Below, one piece after another: positions 36,974-62,557 of a DNA stretch of 64,000 nt. A model generated the notes under the pieces. It did not search any database and was not told the DNA's origin. It saw only the letters and a list, made by a program, of their open reading frames with translations. Position numbers and translations under genes: made by a program. Numbering within the stretch: position 1 is the stretch's first letter; every line of letters begins with the position of its first letter. Source of the DNA: Chionis minor (Eukaryota > Chordata > Aves > Charadriiformes > Chionididae); NCBI GenBank assembly GCA_013398295.1, contig VZSF01006852.1, forward strand, positions 446,401 to 510,400. The letters run 5' to 3'.

Positions 36974-39289
36974 GAAAAAGGAAAGAATCTCTCTGATTAG
37001 TTCGCCAAGTAGAAAAAGCCTGTTGTTTTTGGAGTGTGTTTTTCTCTACACGTAAGCATTTTGTTCACACAGCAATAAAGCCTGTAATATTTATATTTTG
37101 CTATATATAATAAATCTCTCTTGGGTAGACTTTTCATTAGCTTTTAAAATTAATTATTGTATATATCAGGTATTTGAGAGAACACTAGATTATCACCATG
37201 TAATATAAGAGCATAAACAATCCCAAATGAAGCAGAGATTTCCAGTAGGCTAATTACCAGCACCAGGTAAACTGCGAGACAATTGATAAGGTAGAAGAAA
37301 GGTTAGCTTATATTTTCATTTCCCACAGTCGGAAGCAGGATTCTGTCTAGGCACAGGCAAAGTTGCTTAAGGCGGCAGGTTGCTGGGATCTGCGAAATGG
37401 CTGCGGTCCAGTGCTCCCTCTGCCTCTGCCAGACTGCAGGAAAGCTGGCCTCGCTGCTACTGCTGGGATTGCCAACTCATGGGTGGCAGCCTGTGAGGCG
37501 ATAACTATTCCTGCTGGGATAGTCAGTGCCTCAAAAACCAGTCATTACCAGCCCTAATATTCCCATCTTCCCAGCAGGCCTAGGTGCAACAAGCATTCAA
37601 AATATCTGGCACGCTCCATTTCTTTCCTCTTGCCCTATTTCCGCTCCTGCCCCTTCTTCTTCCCTCATATATTAAAAGCAGCAGTCCAGCCTACAGCCTC
37701 TATGAAATATACAAGTGATTTTTTTTTTTTTTACTTCACTTTTTTACTGTTTAATTCATGCTTAGCATATTTAACTGTGCAAAAAATAGTGTCAGGATAT
37801 GTAATTCAACATCACTGTACACGACACCATTTTGATATGTCAACTGCAAAAAGGCTTGTGTTGATCTTGCGCAAATCTGGTTTGCAGCACCTGGCACGCT
37901 TCTTTCAAAAACCACAGCAGCCCCATCAAAAAACACAACTTTATCTTGGGTGCCCCATTGACTTTCCTGTCAGTAACTGTTCTGGAGTAGTAGTGGACAT
38001 TTAATATTTACGTGCACTTATTAATAATTGAAAATTAGTGCTGATTTAGCTAAGGAACATGGTTGACATGAATAGGGGAGTAACTGTTTTACGTGATAAC
38101 CTTGCGAGAATAGATGATGGGTCAAAAGAAACATGGTATGTTTGAGCATAAACTAATTCACTTGGGAGAAATTACTTCCAACGAGACTTTAAATGGCAAC
38201 AAGCGGGTTAGCGGATATGCAGATGTACTGCATCAATGTCTGCAAAAAGAAATGTCATGGCACACCATGCACCATCAGTTCAGGAAACTAACTGGAAGAT
38301 GATGTGTGACGAGAGATGACTATAGGAGCATGAGCCTCTGCTTCAGGGACAGTATTCAACGCTGCATACCTGACTTACGAAAAATAATATTCACAGATTG
38401 CAGCAAAGAACCACAATGCTTCGTGGAACAAAAACCTCTTTATACAAAACAAACCAGGCCTGTAAATCTTAACATTAGATATTAATAATGAAATACCTAT
38501 TATTTAAGTACTTGCTACTTATATAAATAAGTTACCTACTCGATATTACCTACCTATTCTGAATCTCTGGAGTCAGAGTTAATAGGTGCCACGAAATATT
38601 TAAAAAAACCCCAAACAAACCCAAAAATTTAACAAAAATGTTAAAGGAGTTTTCATTGATGTTGTGTACTATAGTAAGAAAGATGACTGCCTGGGATCTA
38701 GCGAATTAACATCAGGGAATTTTAGTCTGCCCCTTTGGGAGTCAGCAGGGCATATCCATTGTTATCGTTAATTACATGTTGTAAGAAAAAAATACCTCTA
38801 CATTTCCAAAACACGCAGGATGCTATCACCTGTATAAATGAAAAGCCAGTGGTCATTCTCTGGTCTGTTGTACCTGTATAACTGGTTGGTGCAACTGGGC
38901 AGGTTGGCAAAGGGCTGTTTTCTGGTTGACAAACCGCACTCGACAGCTTTTCCAAGCCTGTGGATTTTCCTTTTCTGTCTGGATGGGTCTAGTTTGCCAA
39001 GACCTCACAGCTGCGTTCAAGTGTCACCCATTTTCCTCCTAATTTCCCCTGTAAGGCACTGAAACACGACTACACTTTGTGGGATGGGGGAGTAATTCTA
39101 AGGATAAATAGACTTCACTTTTGAAAGAGCGGGGAAATCTCATTAAAGGCCACCAACGCTAGGCAGGAAGAGCACGTGGAGAAGTGCGGTGTGTTCAGCT
39201 GGTAAACCACCCAGATGCAAACTGACCCTAAACCGCACATTTTATGGGCCTTGTAGTGATTTGAGATCGGCAGCCACCCTCGGGCTGCC

Positions 39290-39860
39290 TCAAAGCAGGA
39301 GCCCAAGCCGCACCGCGCTGCCTCTCCCTCCCGCAGACGCGGGGCTTCTCCCTTCTCCCTCACCGGGCAGGAAGAGACTCTGCCCCTGCCTCACAGCCGG
39401 GTTTTCCGTGGTTTTCAGGCTGGTGGCGCACCAGCTGCCATACGGTAACATACACAAAACAATTTAAAAAACCCAGCGCCTCGCCTCGCGCCTTCCTTCC
39501 CTCCCGCCGCGCCTCGTACCCTTGAAGCCTGCACCCCCTCCCTGAATCGCAGCGGGAGGAGGAGAAGGGGGAGAAGGGGGAGAAGGAGCCGCAGCCCCGC
39601 CTCGCCCCGGCCCGCTAGCGGCGCCGTTAAACGGCCGGCCCCGCCCGGCACGCGGCTGTGGCAAGCGCCGCCGCGCGACGGCCGGNGCGCGGAGCGGGAC
39701 GGGAGGGGCTGGCCAGCGGCGGAGGGACAGGCCGGGGAGGTACCGCGGGGGCGGCTTCTGTCAGGCGGTTTCGGTGTCGTGCGGGTGTGGGGGGCGTTCG
39801 GGGGCCCTGCCGGGAGCAGTGCTGCGCCTCGCGGGGCGAGGGCAGGTGGGTGGTCAGTTT
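39290..39860 (+). promoter_or_regulatory. CpG island, probable C8orf88 promoter and non-coding exon 1
   Basis: GC content and CpG density rise abruptly, with many CG pairs from about 39470 to 39850 and a flank of lower density from 39290. A GC box CCCCGCCC lies at 39639-39646 and a GGAGAAGGG-type purine repeat at about 39550-39590. I saw no TATA box. It lies 3.4 kb before the first C8orf88 coding exon, in the right place for a 5' UTR exon. Possible donors on the + strand are GAG|GTACCG near 39740 and CAG|GTGGGT near 39846, and I cannot choose between them. One base (39686) is unresolved. Confidence 0.75.
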
Positions 39861-40014
39861 CTGGTTACTCGGGGGCCTGCTGGCCTCGGGGCATTTTTCA
39901 CAAAAAACGGTGTTAATTCTCTTTTGCGTGTCCAGGAAGGAGCCTTCCAAAGGATGTTTCTGCTGGGCCCTCGTAAGATGTCTGCTGGGAATGTCCCAAC
40001 TTCTTAAGATGCTC

Positions 40015-40015
<1 letters not shown>

Positions 40016-40051
<36 letters not shown>

Positions 40052-40096
40052 GCGGGGGCTTGGGGGCAACGCNNNNNNNNNNNNAAAAAAAAAAAA
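40016..40096 (+). repeat. A32 run, short GC segment and 12-base gap
   Basis: A run at 40016-40047, then 25 GC-rich bases, N at 40073-40084, then a second A run to 40096. The GC-rich insert between two A runs next to a gap suggests unreliable assembly. Confidence 0.85.
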
Positions 40097-40135
40097 TATC
40101 ATAGAGAAGTCCTGCTGGGCCTGATGGCTACTGCA

Positions 40136-40428
40136 GAGCAGTTTTTACAAGGCCACGTAGTGATAGGATGAGAGGTGATGGCTTCAAACTGGAATAGGGT
40201 AGATTTAGATCAGATCTCAGGAAGACATTTTTCACTCTGAGGGTGGTGAGGCACTGACGCAGGTTGCCCAGGGAAGCCGTGGATGCCCCATCCTTGGGAG
40301 TGTTCAAGGCCAGGCTGGATGGGGCTTTGAGCAACCAGGTCTAGTGGGAGGTGTCCTTGCCCATGGCATGGGGGTTGGAACTAGATGATCATTAAGGTCC
40401 CTCCCAACCTAAACTGTTCTATGATTCT
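40136..40428 (+). mobile_element. CR1 3' end fragment
   Basis: A CR1 3' region beginning GAGCAGTTTTTACAAGGCCA, with GATAGGATGAGAGGTGATGG and TTGCCCAGGGAAGCCGTGG, ending in TTCTATGATTCT. Only the last RT codons and the 3' UTR remain. Confidence 0.94.
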
Positions 40429-40944
40429 GGTGGGCAGGTCATCAATTGGAGCAGCTCCTGAGAAGCAATATAACCTTTGTAAGGGGCAGGGGAGGTCTTG
40501 GGGTGCAGGAAGTGCCCCTGCAGCATGTCTCTCCTGGAAGCAGTTTGTCGTCTCAGCTATTAAAGCTGTTCTTTCTCCACTTTTCCTGGTATTGGTCAGA
40601 ACACTGTATTAATCCAGAAGGTTGGGTTGGATAACTTGTTGAGATCTTCTCTAGCTTCTTCTTTGAATTTAAAGGAGGAAATAGAGCTGTTGGAACACTG
40701 TACTTGATTTCACCCCTGCCCAACACCCCTCTTTCCTCTCAAATTCTTTTCTGTTTTGCTTTCTTTGGGAGTATGTGATTTCTTAGACATCCTGCTCGTG
40801 GAAACTGGGGGGAGGGGGAGGGCAAATGTGTTGTCTTGCCACATGCAATCTTGTTTTCATCAAGAAAATGCTTTAAAAAATACAAGTGTGGTACAGTCTA
40901 GAAGCTAGCCAGCCTCTTAAACAGTTTTTCCTGTTTTTAAAAAG

Positions 40945-41680
40945 TTCACCTGCAGAAATTTTCATTGTTGCTTTTGATTACAGGTTTCAAATCTTTCTTT
41001 TTTAGGTTGAGAAGGTAGGGAAACCAGGGAGCCAAACCAGCAGGTGAATGAACTGAGACTACTGACCAGTTAAAGTGGGGCATGATACTGGATCAGATTT
41101 TAAATAGCCTGATTTATCTTAGGGAACCAAACCAGAAGTTTTTCCTAGCTTTAGCAAAACTTGGGGTTTTTTTATCTTCTGATGCGAATAGCATTACTGC
41201 ATTGCTTTATGTGGAAATTCAGTATGTAATATAAATATGGTTTAAACAAGCATTCCTAATCTGGATTAAATGAAATATATACTCCGTGTCAGTAGTCTCA
41301 GTTCACTCACCTACAGGAATTTTTGTTGTTGCTTTTGACTACAGCTTTCAAGTCTTTCTTTTTTAAGTTGAGAGGGTGGGAAAACCAGGGAACCAAACCA
41401 GAACTTTTTTCCTAGCTTTAGCTCAACTGTTCTAACTCGGATAGTAACCACCTAACGATTGGCTTCTGAACCTGAATGGGTTCAGACTGGTTATGTGGGG
41501 GAATTGTTACTTCAAAATAGTTAAAGTTCAGTGTTTAAGTTGAAAAAATTATAATGTAGTAAACGGATGGGGTTTTTTTGTTTTTTTTTTTGTTGTTGTT
41601 TTGTTTTTGTTTAATGTAATGCAAAGCACAATTAAAGTGGGGAGTGATATTGGATCATATTTTAAATAGCTTAACTTTTC
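40945..41680 (+). repeat. Diverged direct duplication in C8orf88 intron 1
   Basis: The block starting TTCACCTGCAG at 40945, with TTCATTGTTGCTTTTGA and TTTCAAATCTTTCTTTTTTA, recurs from 41306 (CTCACCTACAGG). The words GGGAACCAAACCAGAA and TTTTTCCTAGCTTTAGC are also shared. A second shared block (about 41068-41118, TTAAAGTGGGG to TTTTAAATAGC) recurs at 41630-41680 and sits in a different position relative to the first. The copies look moderately diverged. No known element was recognised. Confidence 0.8.
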
Positions 41681-41929
41681 TTTTCCTGTTCCATACTGGA
41701 ATTGGGTAATAATCTCTATAGTTTTAACTCTTGATGTCATGACAGTTTCCTTTGCATCTTTTTTTGTTAGAAGTCGTCCCTTGTCTTGTAAAGTCTCCTA
41801 GAGAAAATGGAATTTCAATACCATTATTATTGTGATGATCGTTGTTTCTGCTGTTCTTTTTCTCTAAAAGAAGCTGAAATTCAAATCATGAAATCTCGCA
41901 GTTGAAAAATGAGATGGGGGTGGGAGGGA

Positions 41930-42833
41930 GAAGGATAAAGTTGTAGATATTACAGACAACACCAAGCTGGGTGGGAGTGCAGATCTGCTGGAGGGCAGGA
42001 AGGCTCTACAGAGGGATCTGGATGGTCTGGATCCATGGGCCGAGGCCAGTGGTATGAGGTTCAACAAGGCCAAGTGCCGGGTCCTGCACTTGGGTCACAA
42101 CAGCCCCATGCAGTGCTACAGGCTTGGGGAAGAGTGGCTGGAAAGCTGCCTGGTGGAAAAGGACCCGGGGGTGTTGGTCAACAGCTGTCTGAATATGAGC
42201 CAGCAGTGTGCCCAGGTGGCCAAGAAGGCCAGCAGCATCCTGGCTTGTATCATAAACAGTGTGGCCAGCAGGACTAGAAGGGTGGTCATCTCCCTGTACT
42301 CAGCACTGGTGAGGCCCCACCTGGAATGCTGTGTTCAGTTTTGGGCCCCTCACTGCCAGAAAGACATTGAGGTGCAGGAGTGTGTCTAGAAAAGGGCAAC
42401 GGAGCTGGTGAGGGGTCTGGAGCACAAGTCTGATGAGGAGCGGCTGAGGGAACTGGGGTTGTTTAGCCTGGAGAAAAGGAGGCTGAGGGGAGACCTTATT
42501 GCTCTCTGCAGCTACCTGAAAGGAAGTTGTAGCAATGTGGGGGTCGGTCTCTTCTCCCAAGTAACAAGTGACAGGACAAGAGGAAATGGCCTCAAGTTGT
42601 GCTGGGGAGGTTTATATTGGATATTATGAAAAACTTCTTCACTGAAGTCATTGCTAAGCATTGGAACAGGCTGCTCAGGGAAGTAGTTGAGTCCCGATCC
42701 CTGGAGGTATTTAAAAGACACATAGATGTGGTGCTGAGGGGACGTGGTTTACTGGTGGCTTGGCAGCACTAGGTTAACGGTTCGACTTGATGATCTTAAA
42801 GCTCTCTTACAACCAAAATGATTCTATGATTCT
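41930..42833 (+). mobile_element. CR1 LINE, 0.9 kb, RT C-terminal part
   Basis: It starts in the RT just at motif C. The FADDTKLGG region reads as decayed ITDNTKLGG. The RT thumb and C-terminal part follow ([46 protein letters not shown]) and then the 3' UTR, ending ATTCTATGATTCT. A stop codon follows VQECV. The 3' part differs from the other copies here, suggesting another CR1 subfamily. Confidence 0.93.
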
Positions 42834-43204
42834 AATTAAAATCCCATTGAATTAAATTAACTGTTAGAAAATACCTTCATTTCTGTCACATGTCCCCATC
42901 TCCTTTATCCAAGTGTACAGACATACATATAGGAAAAAAGTCTTTTTGAGAAGAAGCTAGGGTAGCTCATTTGGAAGGAGAGGGATGTTTGATTCTGTCT
43001 TACAATGCAAATTGTAACCAGCATATTCTGTGATCTAAGAAAACTTCTGTGTTAGGCCTTTCTTCTTTTTCCTGTCCACGTGCTAAAAAATAGCATATCA
43101 TCTTGTCAAATGCAACTAATGAGTGGTACGCAGACTGCTCTTCTCACTTAGCATCCGTATGTGAAACTGAATGCTCTGTATTGATTTCTGCTGCTTTTTT
43201 AAAG

Positions 43205-43218
43205 TGTGATGCGTCAAA
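43205..43218 (+). other. C8orf88: C8orf88 5' UTR part of the first coding exon
   Basis: The acceptor ctgcttttttaaag ends at 43204. Fourteen bases then precede the start codon and contain an upstream ATG at 43209. The UTR must continue in an upstream exon, probably in the CpG island. Confidence 0.65.
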
Positions 43219-59140
<15,922 letters not shown>

Positions 59141-59376
59141 CAGGTTGTTTGGAAGATGACAAATCCATCAATGAAGGAGATACCTATGATCTAAATCTTT
59201 ATGATTTTTGAAGGTACTTGGGTACCTACAGATGGCAGTAGGACCCTTTGAAACTTACGGAAATGCCTGTTTCTTCCAGCAATTGCCTGAATGCTTTAAA
59301 AGTCAAACCTTTAATTTGTAACGCCTGAGATGGTAATACAATTACAGTGAAAATAAATAATTTTAAATTTTGCTGT
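59141..59376 (+). other. C8orf88: C8orf88 3' UTR
   Basis: AT-rich sequence from the predicted stop to about 20 bases past the poly(A) signal at 59352. The end is inferred, not seen. Confidence 0.6.
59352..59357 (+). terminator. C8orf88 poly(A) signal AATAAA
   Basis: Within AAAATAAATAATTTT, followed by a T/G-rich stretch (TTTTGCTGTG). Confidence 0.65.
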
Positions 59377-62162
59377 GCCAGAATTTTGTCCTTGAATTGC
59401 CTGTGTCATGTAGCCATATAGTTTGACTATAAATTCTAAACCAATACTTGGCTGGGTCTTTTTGCTTGCTTTCTTCCACCTCCTTTCCTTAGCAGTAGTA
59501 ATGGAAAAGCAAATACTGGCTGTGTCAAATCTCAAATGTCTTAGGGTATATACTCCCCTAGCTTATTTCCGCTCTCTCCATCTCCCCCTCCCCCCAAAAA
59601 AAAAACAAACCCCAAACCACCAAACCAAAAAACACCAAACCTTCACTTGCTTGCTTGCTTCGTTTGAAATCTCCATCTTGACACAAGAGATTCCTTCATA
59701 TTTTGTGGATACATACCTTTTTTCAAGGTATGAAGTCTCCAGTTACTAACAGTTTCACTAAAATGGGAAATCTTTTCTCATCATGGATCAGAACAAGAGA
59801 ACTGTCTATACATTCCAGTCCTTGAAGTTCTTTGTAAATAGTTGTGCAGTGTTTTTGGCTTTGAAATGTGTAAGGAATGAACAAAATTGAGGAACAAGAC
59901 AGATTTTAATCACACGTCTTATATGGGTAAAAGGGTATACCAATACATAGTTAATTTTATAACTTTTTGTCTGAAATTGGAATAGTCTTTAATAGTGAAG
60001 TGGAAAGCAGTAGTTTGAGTATTTCCTGAAAGTATTCTTCAGTTGACGAGCATCAATAATAGTTATTTTGTATGAATGTAATTACCTTCAAAACCTGTTT
60101 CCAGACCTACAGTAACATCATTTGTGCACTGAAGGCAATTTTTTCACCTCTGTCACAAATGATAATGGAAGCTAAATGAGAATGTGTTGAATAGTAATTG
60201 CAATAGTGCAGAAAACTTTTGAGTTGCATTTGATAGACACTAGATTTCTTTCCCTAGGGTGTGCAAATAAACTAGTTTGAATTCATTTTCTTTTATGTTT
60301 AGCAGCAGTTAGTCAATTAAACTACACTTCCAAGTGTATTCTATTTGTATGTTGTTTACAAGGAATGTTACAAAGAACTGAAATGTTTTTTGTTTGTTTT
60401 TTAATCGCTGGGAGCTTTTTAGAGTGAGTCCTATGGATCTCTTTCCCCAGTACGTGGTGAGGGCAATTTCTGTGCGTAGGTCTCAAAATTCTTCAGTGAA
60501 ACTTCTCAAACTTGTGTATGATTCATCAAAGTGGTTTTTTACTAGTAAATATGCAAAGGAGAATAACTGTTAGAAGGACATATGACTGACTAGAAATTCT
60601 CCCCCCCTCCCCCAATTGACATGAAATTCTAAAGCAGGTAATTTTAAGAATATTTTAACATACTTTATCCAGTGAAAAGGAAAAATGTTGTAAGCCTCAG
60701 TGTAGGGTGTCAGTTTTCTCTTAAGGATTTACCCTGTAGCAGTGTCACATGCCGCTGCATTTCCTTTGTTGGTAGGTCAGTAGTGACAAGAAAACGTGCT
60801 ATGCACTAGACCGACATCTTGGCATAGGAAAAAAGGAATCATTCAGGAATATAAGTAGTTTTAGTTTTACTTTGCTAAAGACAAGAAATCTTTAAACTTT
60901 CACTGATCTGTCATTTGTGCATGTACTATGTCTATTTGTGTGCCTTTTAGAATGAACAGCTCAGTAGTTGGATCATGTCAATATGGGGAAGCTTTGGACT
61001 TCATCATTAAAAGCATTCGCTTTTGCTGAGTTACTCTGAGAAGATTTGACTGTGAAATTTGCGTCTAAGATGGGCACCCAGGTGTAGGTACCGCTTTCTG
61101 ACATCCACGTGTGCTTAGAGAACCGGAGCTCCATTGCATTTATTGGCAAAGGGTTTGATTCAGTTACCCAAGGGTAGGCAGCTGGCATCGGCTGAGGCAT
61201 GCGGAGTATCTGAACCAGCTGGCTGGGGCTGGCATAAATGACACAACCTGTAGGTAATTTATGTCATTCTCAGATGGGAACTGAAGACTAATTGGGATAC
61301 CCTCAAGAATCTCACACATACCAGCTATCTTTGTTCAGGCAAATAATTTTGCTGCAGAACTCCATTGATGCAATAGGAGCCAAGATGGCTTGGTCACGTG
61401 CAGGTACCTAAACGTGACACCTTAATCTTGAGCTCAATCCTGGTCAGGGTTTCTGGAATATGGAACCTAAATTCCCCATTTGTAATTACATATGGTAATG
61501 TGCTGGTTGAGCTGAAATAAAAATAGGGAAATCCTAGAGTGAAGATGTGTTGTTTTTTTTTTTTTTTTTTATTGAACATGACTTTCAAGTTACTTTTTGG
61601 GTCCTGTTTGTAACCTTGGACTGCCAGGTGAGCGGAGGGAATGGTCATTTAGTGTGTAGAGCTTGTCAACTGGCCATGGCGGTGTGAGGTTACAACAGTC
61701 ACTTGCCTTTCATTCGTGGGCTGGAGGACACAGCTACTGCCCAGACGCAGGGGACATCAGCAAGAGTTCTTAGGGAAAAAAGTATTTCTACTTCCAGGTT
61801 TATGGCTGTTTATGCTCTAACAGCGGTTTCTCTAATGAATTTTCAGTGAGCCGCCAGTGATCGAATTAAAATATTTTCCAAGTATTCAGGACATAAGGTT
61901 CAAAGCAAATTGGTTGTGAAATGTTAAGTCTGGGGGTCCAAGGCAGCTTGGCAGACAGGCAGACACGTTTTCTCTTAGGAGGGTTGGGGCTAGAGGCTGT
62001 GAAGGGACAATGGTACTGCCTTGTCTCGTGGGCAGAAAATTCCCTGTATGAGTTCTGTATTGGCACAAAAAGTTTTCTGTATGTTTATTCTCCTAATCAA
62101 TGACTTAGAGCTTCTCTGAAGCGTAAGACATTTATGAAAATGTGTGTTCATGTTCATACCCG
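59377..62162. other. Region between the convergent genes C8orf88 and NECAB1
   Basis: 2.8 kb with no recognised exon or CR1. It contains a C/A-rich stretch with an A9 run at 59577-59640, a short GCTT run near 59648 and a 20-base T run ending at 61570. Part of it may be an extended NECAB1 3' UTR, since a minus-strand AATAAA also lies at 61568-61573. Confidence 0.6.
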
Positions 62163-62212
62163 TTTATTCTGTAAAAGGAGAAAACAGCAGGATTAAGTAA
62201 CAATTGTTTATT
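62163..62212 (-). terminator. Candidate NECAB1 poly(A) signals
   Basis: TTTATT on the + strand, which is AATAAA on the - strand, at 62207-62212 and again at 62163-62168. They lie 320 to 370 bases beyond the NECAB1 stop codon. Longer 3' UTR forms are possible. Confidence 0.5.
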
Positions 62213-62528
62213 AGCATAAGACAAACTTTTCACAAGTATTTAGTCATACCAATCAAGTTGCACTTTTCTGTGACAGTTTGGACTGAATATACACAATAGG
62301 TAGTTTAGTATAGCTGTCTTATTTCAGCTTTTGGAATGTATCATTTCACTGAAAAAGAGAAGGTAATAACTGTGCAGTTTTCCATATTCTGAAATGGAAA
62401 ATATCACATCCATGATAATAAACAGTATCACATCATAAATTCATAACCCAGCACACCTGTACACTGCTAGATGAATGTTACTGTAATGAAAAACAACGTA
62501 ACATTAACATGACTTGGAACCACAGCTT
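62190..62528 (-). other. NECAB1: NECAB1 3' UTR (at least this part)
   Basis: AT-rich minus-strand sequence after the TAG stop, down to the first candidate poly(A) signal. The true end is unknown. Confidence 0.6.
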
Positions 62529-62557
62529 CTAGTTGTTATTGAGGACCCACCATGATG
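62529..62557 (-). CDS. NECAB1: NECAB1 terminal coding exon (29 bases)
   Basis: On the minus strand, after acceptor ttcttgtctctttcag, the exon reads CA-TCATGGTGGGTCCTC and then codons for N-N-N and TAG. With a G from the previous exon this is A-S-W-W-V-L-N-N-N-stop, against the human NECAB1 ending PASWWILNNN as recalled. NECAB1 is a neuronal N-terminal EF-hand calcium-binding protein with a C-terminal ABM-like domain, of which only the last residues are here. Its place, convergent with C8orf88, matches the human order. No upstream NECAB1 exon was found before the window ends. Confidence 0.85.

Larger units (their letters stand above)
29174..39289. other. Intergenic stretch without CR1
   Basis: Ten kilobases between the two genes in which I recognised no CR1, LTR or exon. 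Most is AT-rich, with frequent TAAT/ATTA and TTTGCAT-like words, notably at 31930-32080, 34130-34400 and 36580-36870. Simple repeats are a T-rich tract near 30612-30640, a TGG run near 31775 and a 26-base A run at 36948. A GC-richer patch lies at 37330-37520. Some of this could be regulatory, but nothing in the sequence proves it. Confidence 0.6.
39861..43204 (+). other. C8orf88: C8orf88 intron 1
   Basis: An intron between the CpG island and the first coding exon. It holds a 32-base A run and an N gap (40016-40096), two CR1 fragments (40136-40428 and 41930-42833) and an internal duplication (40945-41160 versus 41306-41680). The 5' border depends on which exon 1 donor is used. Confidence 0.65.

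Noticed and set aside
39415..40104. Long GC-rich open frames on both strands in the CpG island
   Set aside because: Open only because GC-rich sequence has few stop codons. The encoded low-complexity Pro/Arg/Gly runs cross an unresolved base and a homopolymer. No family recognised.
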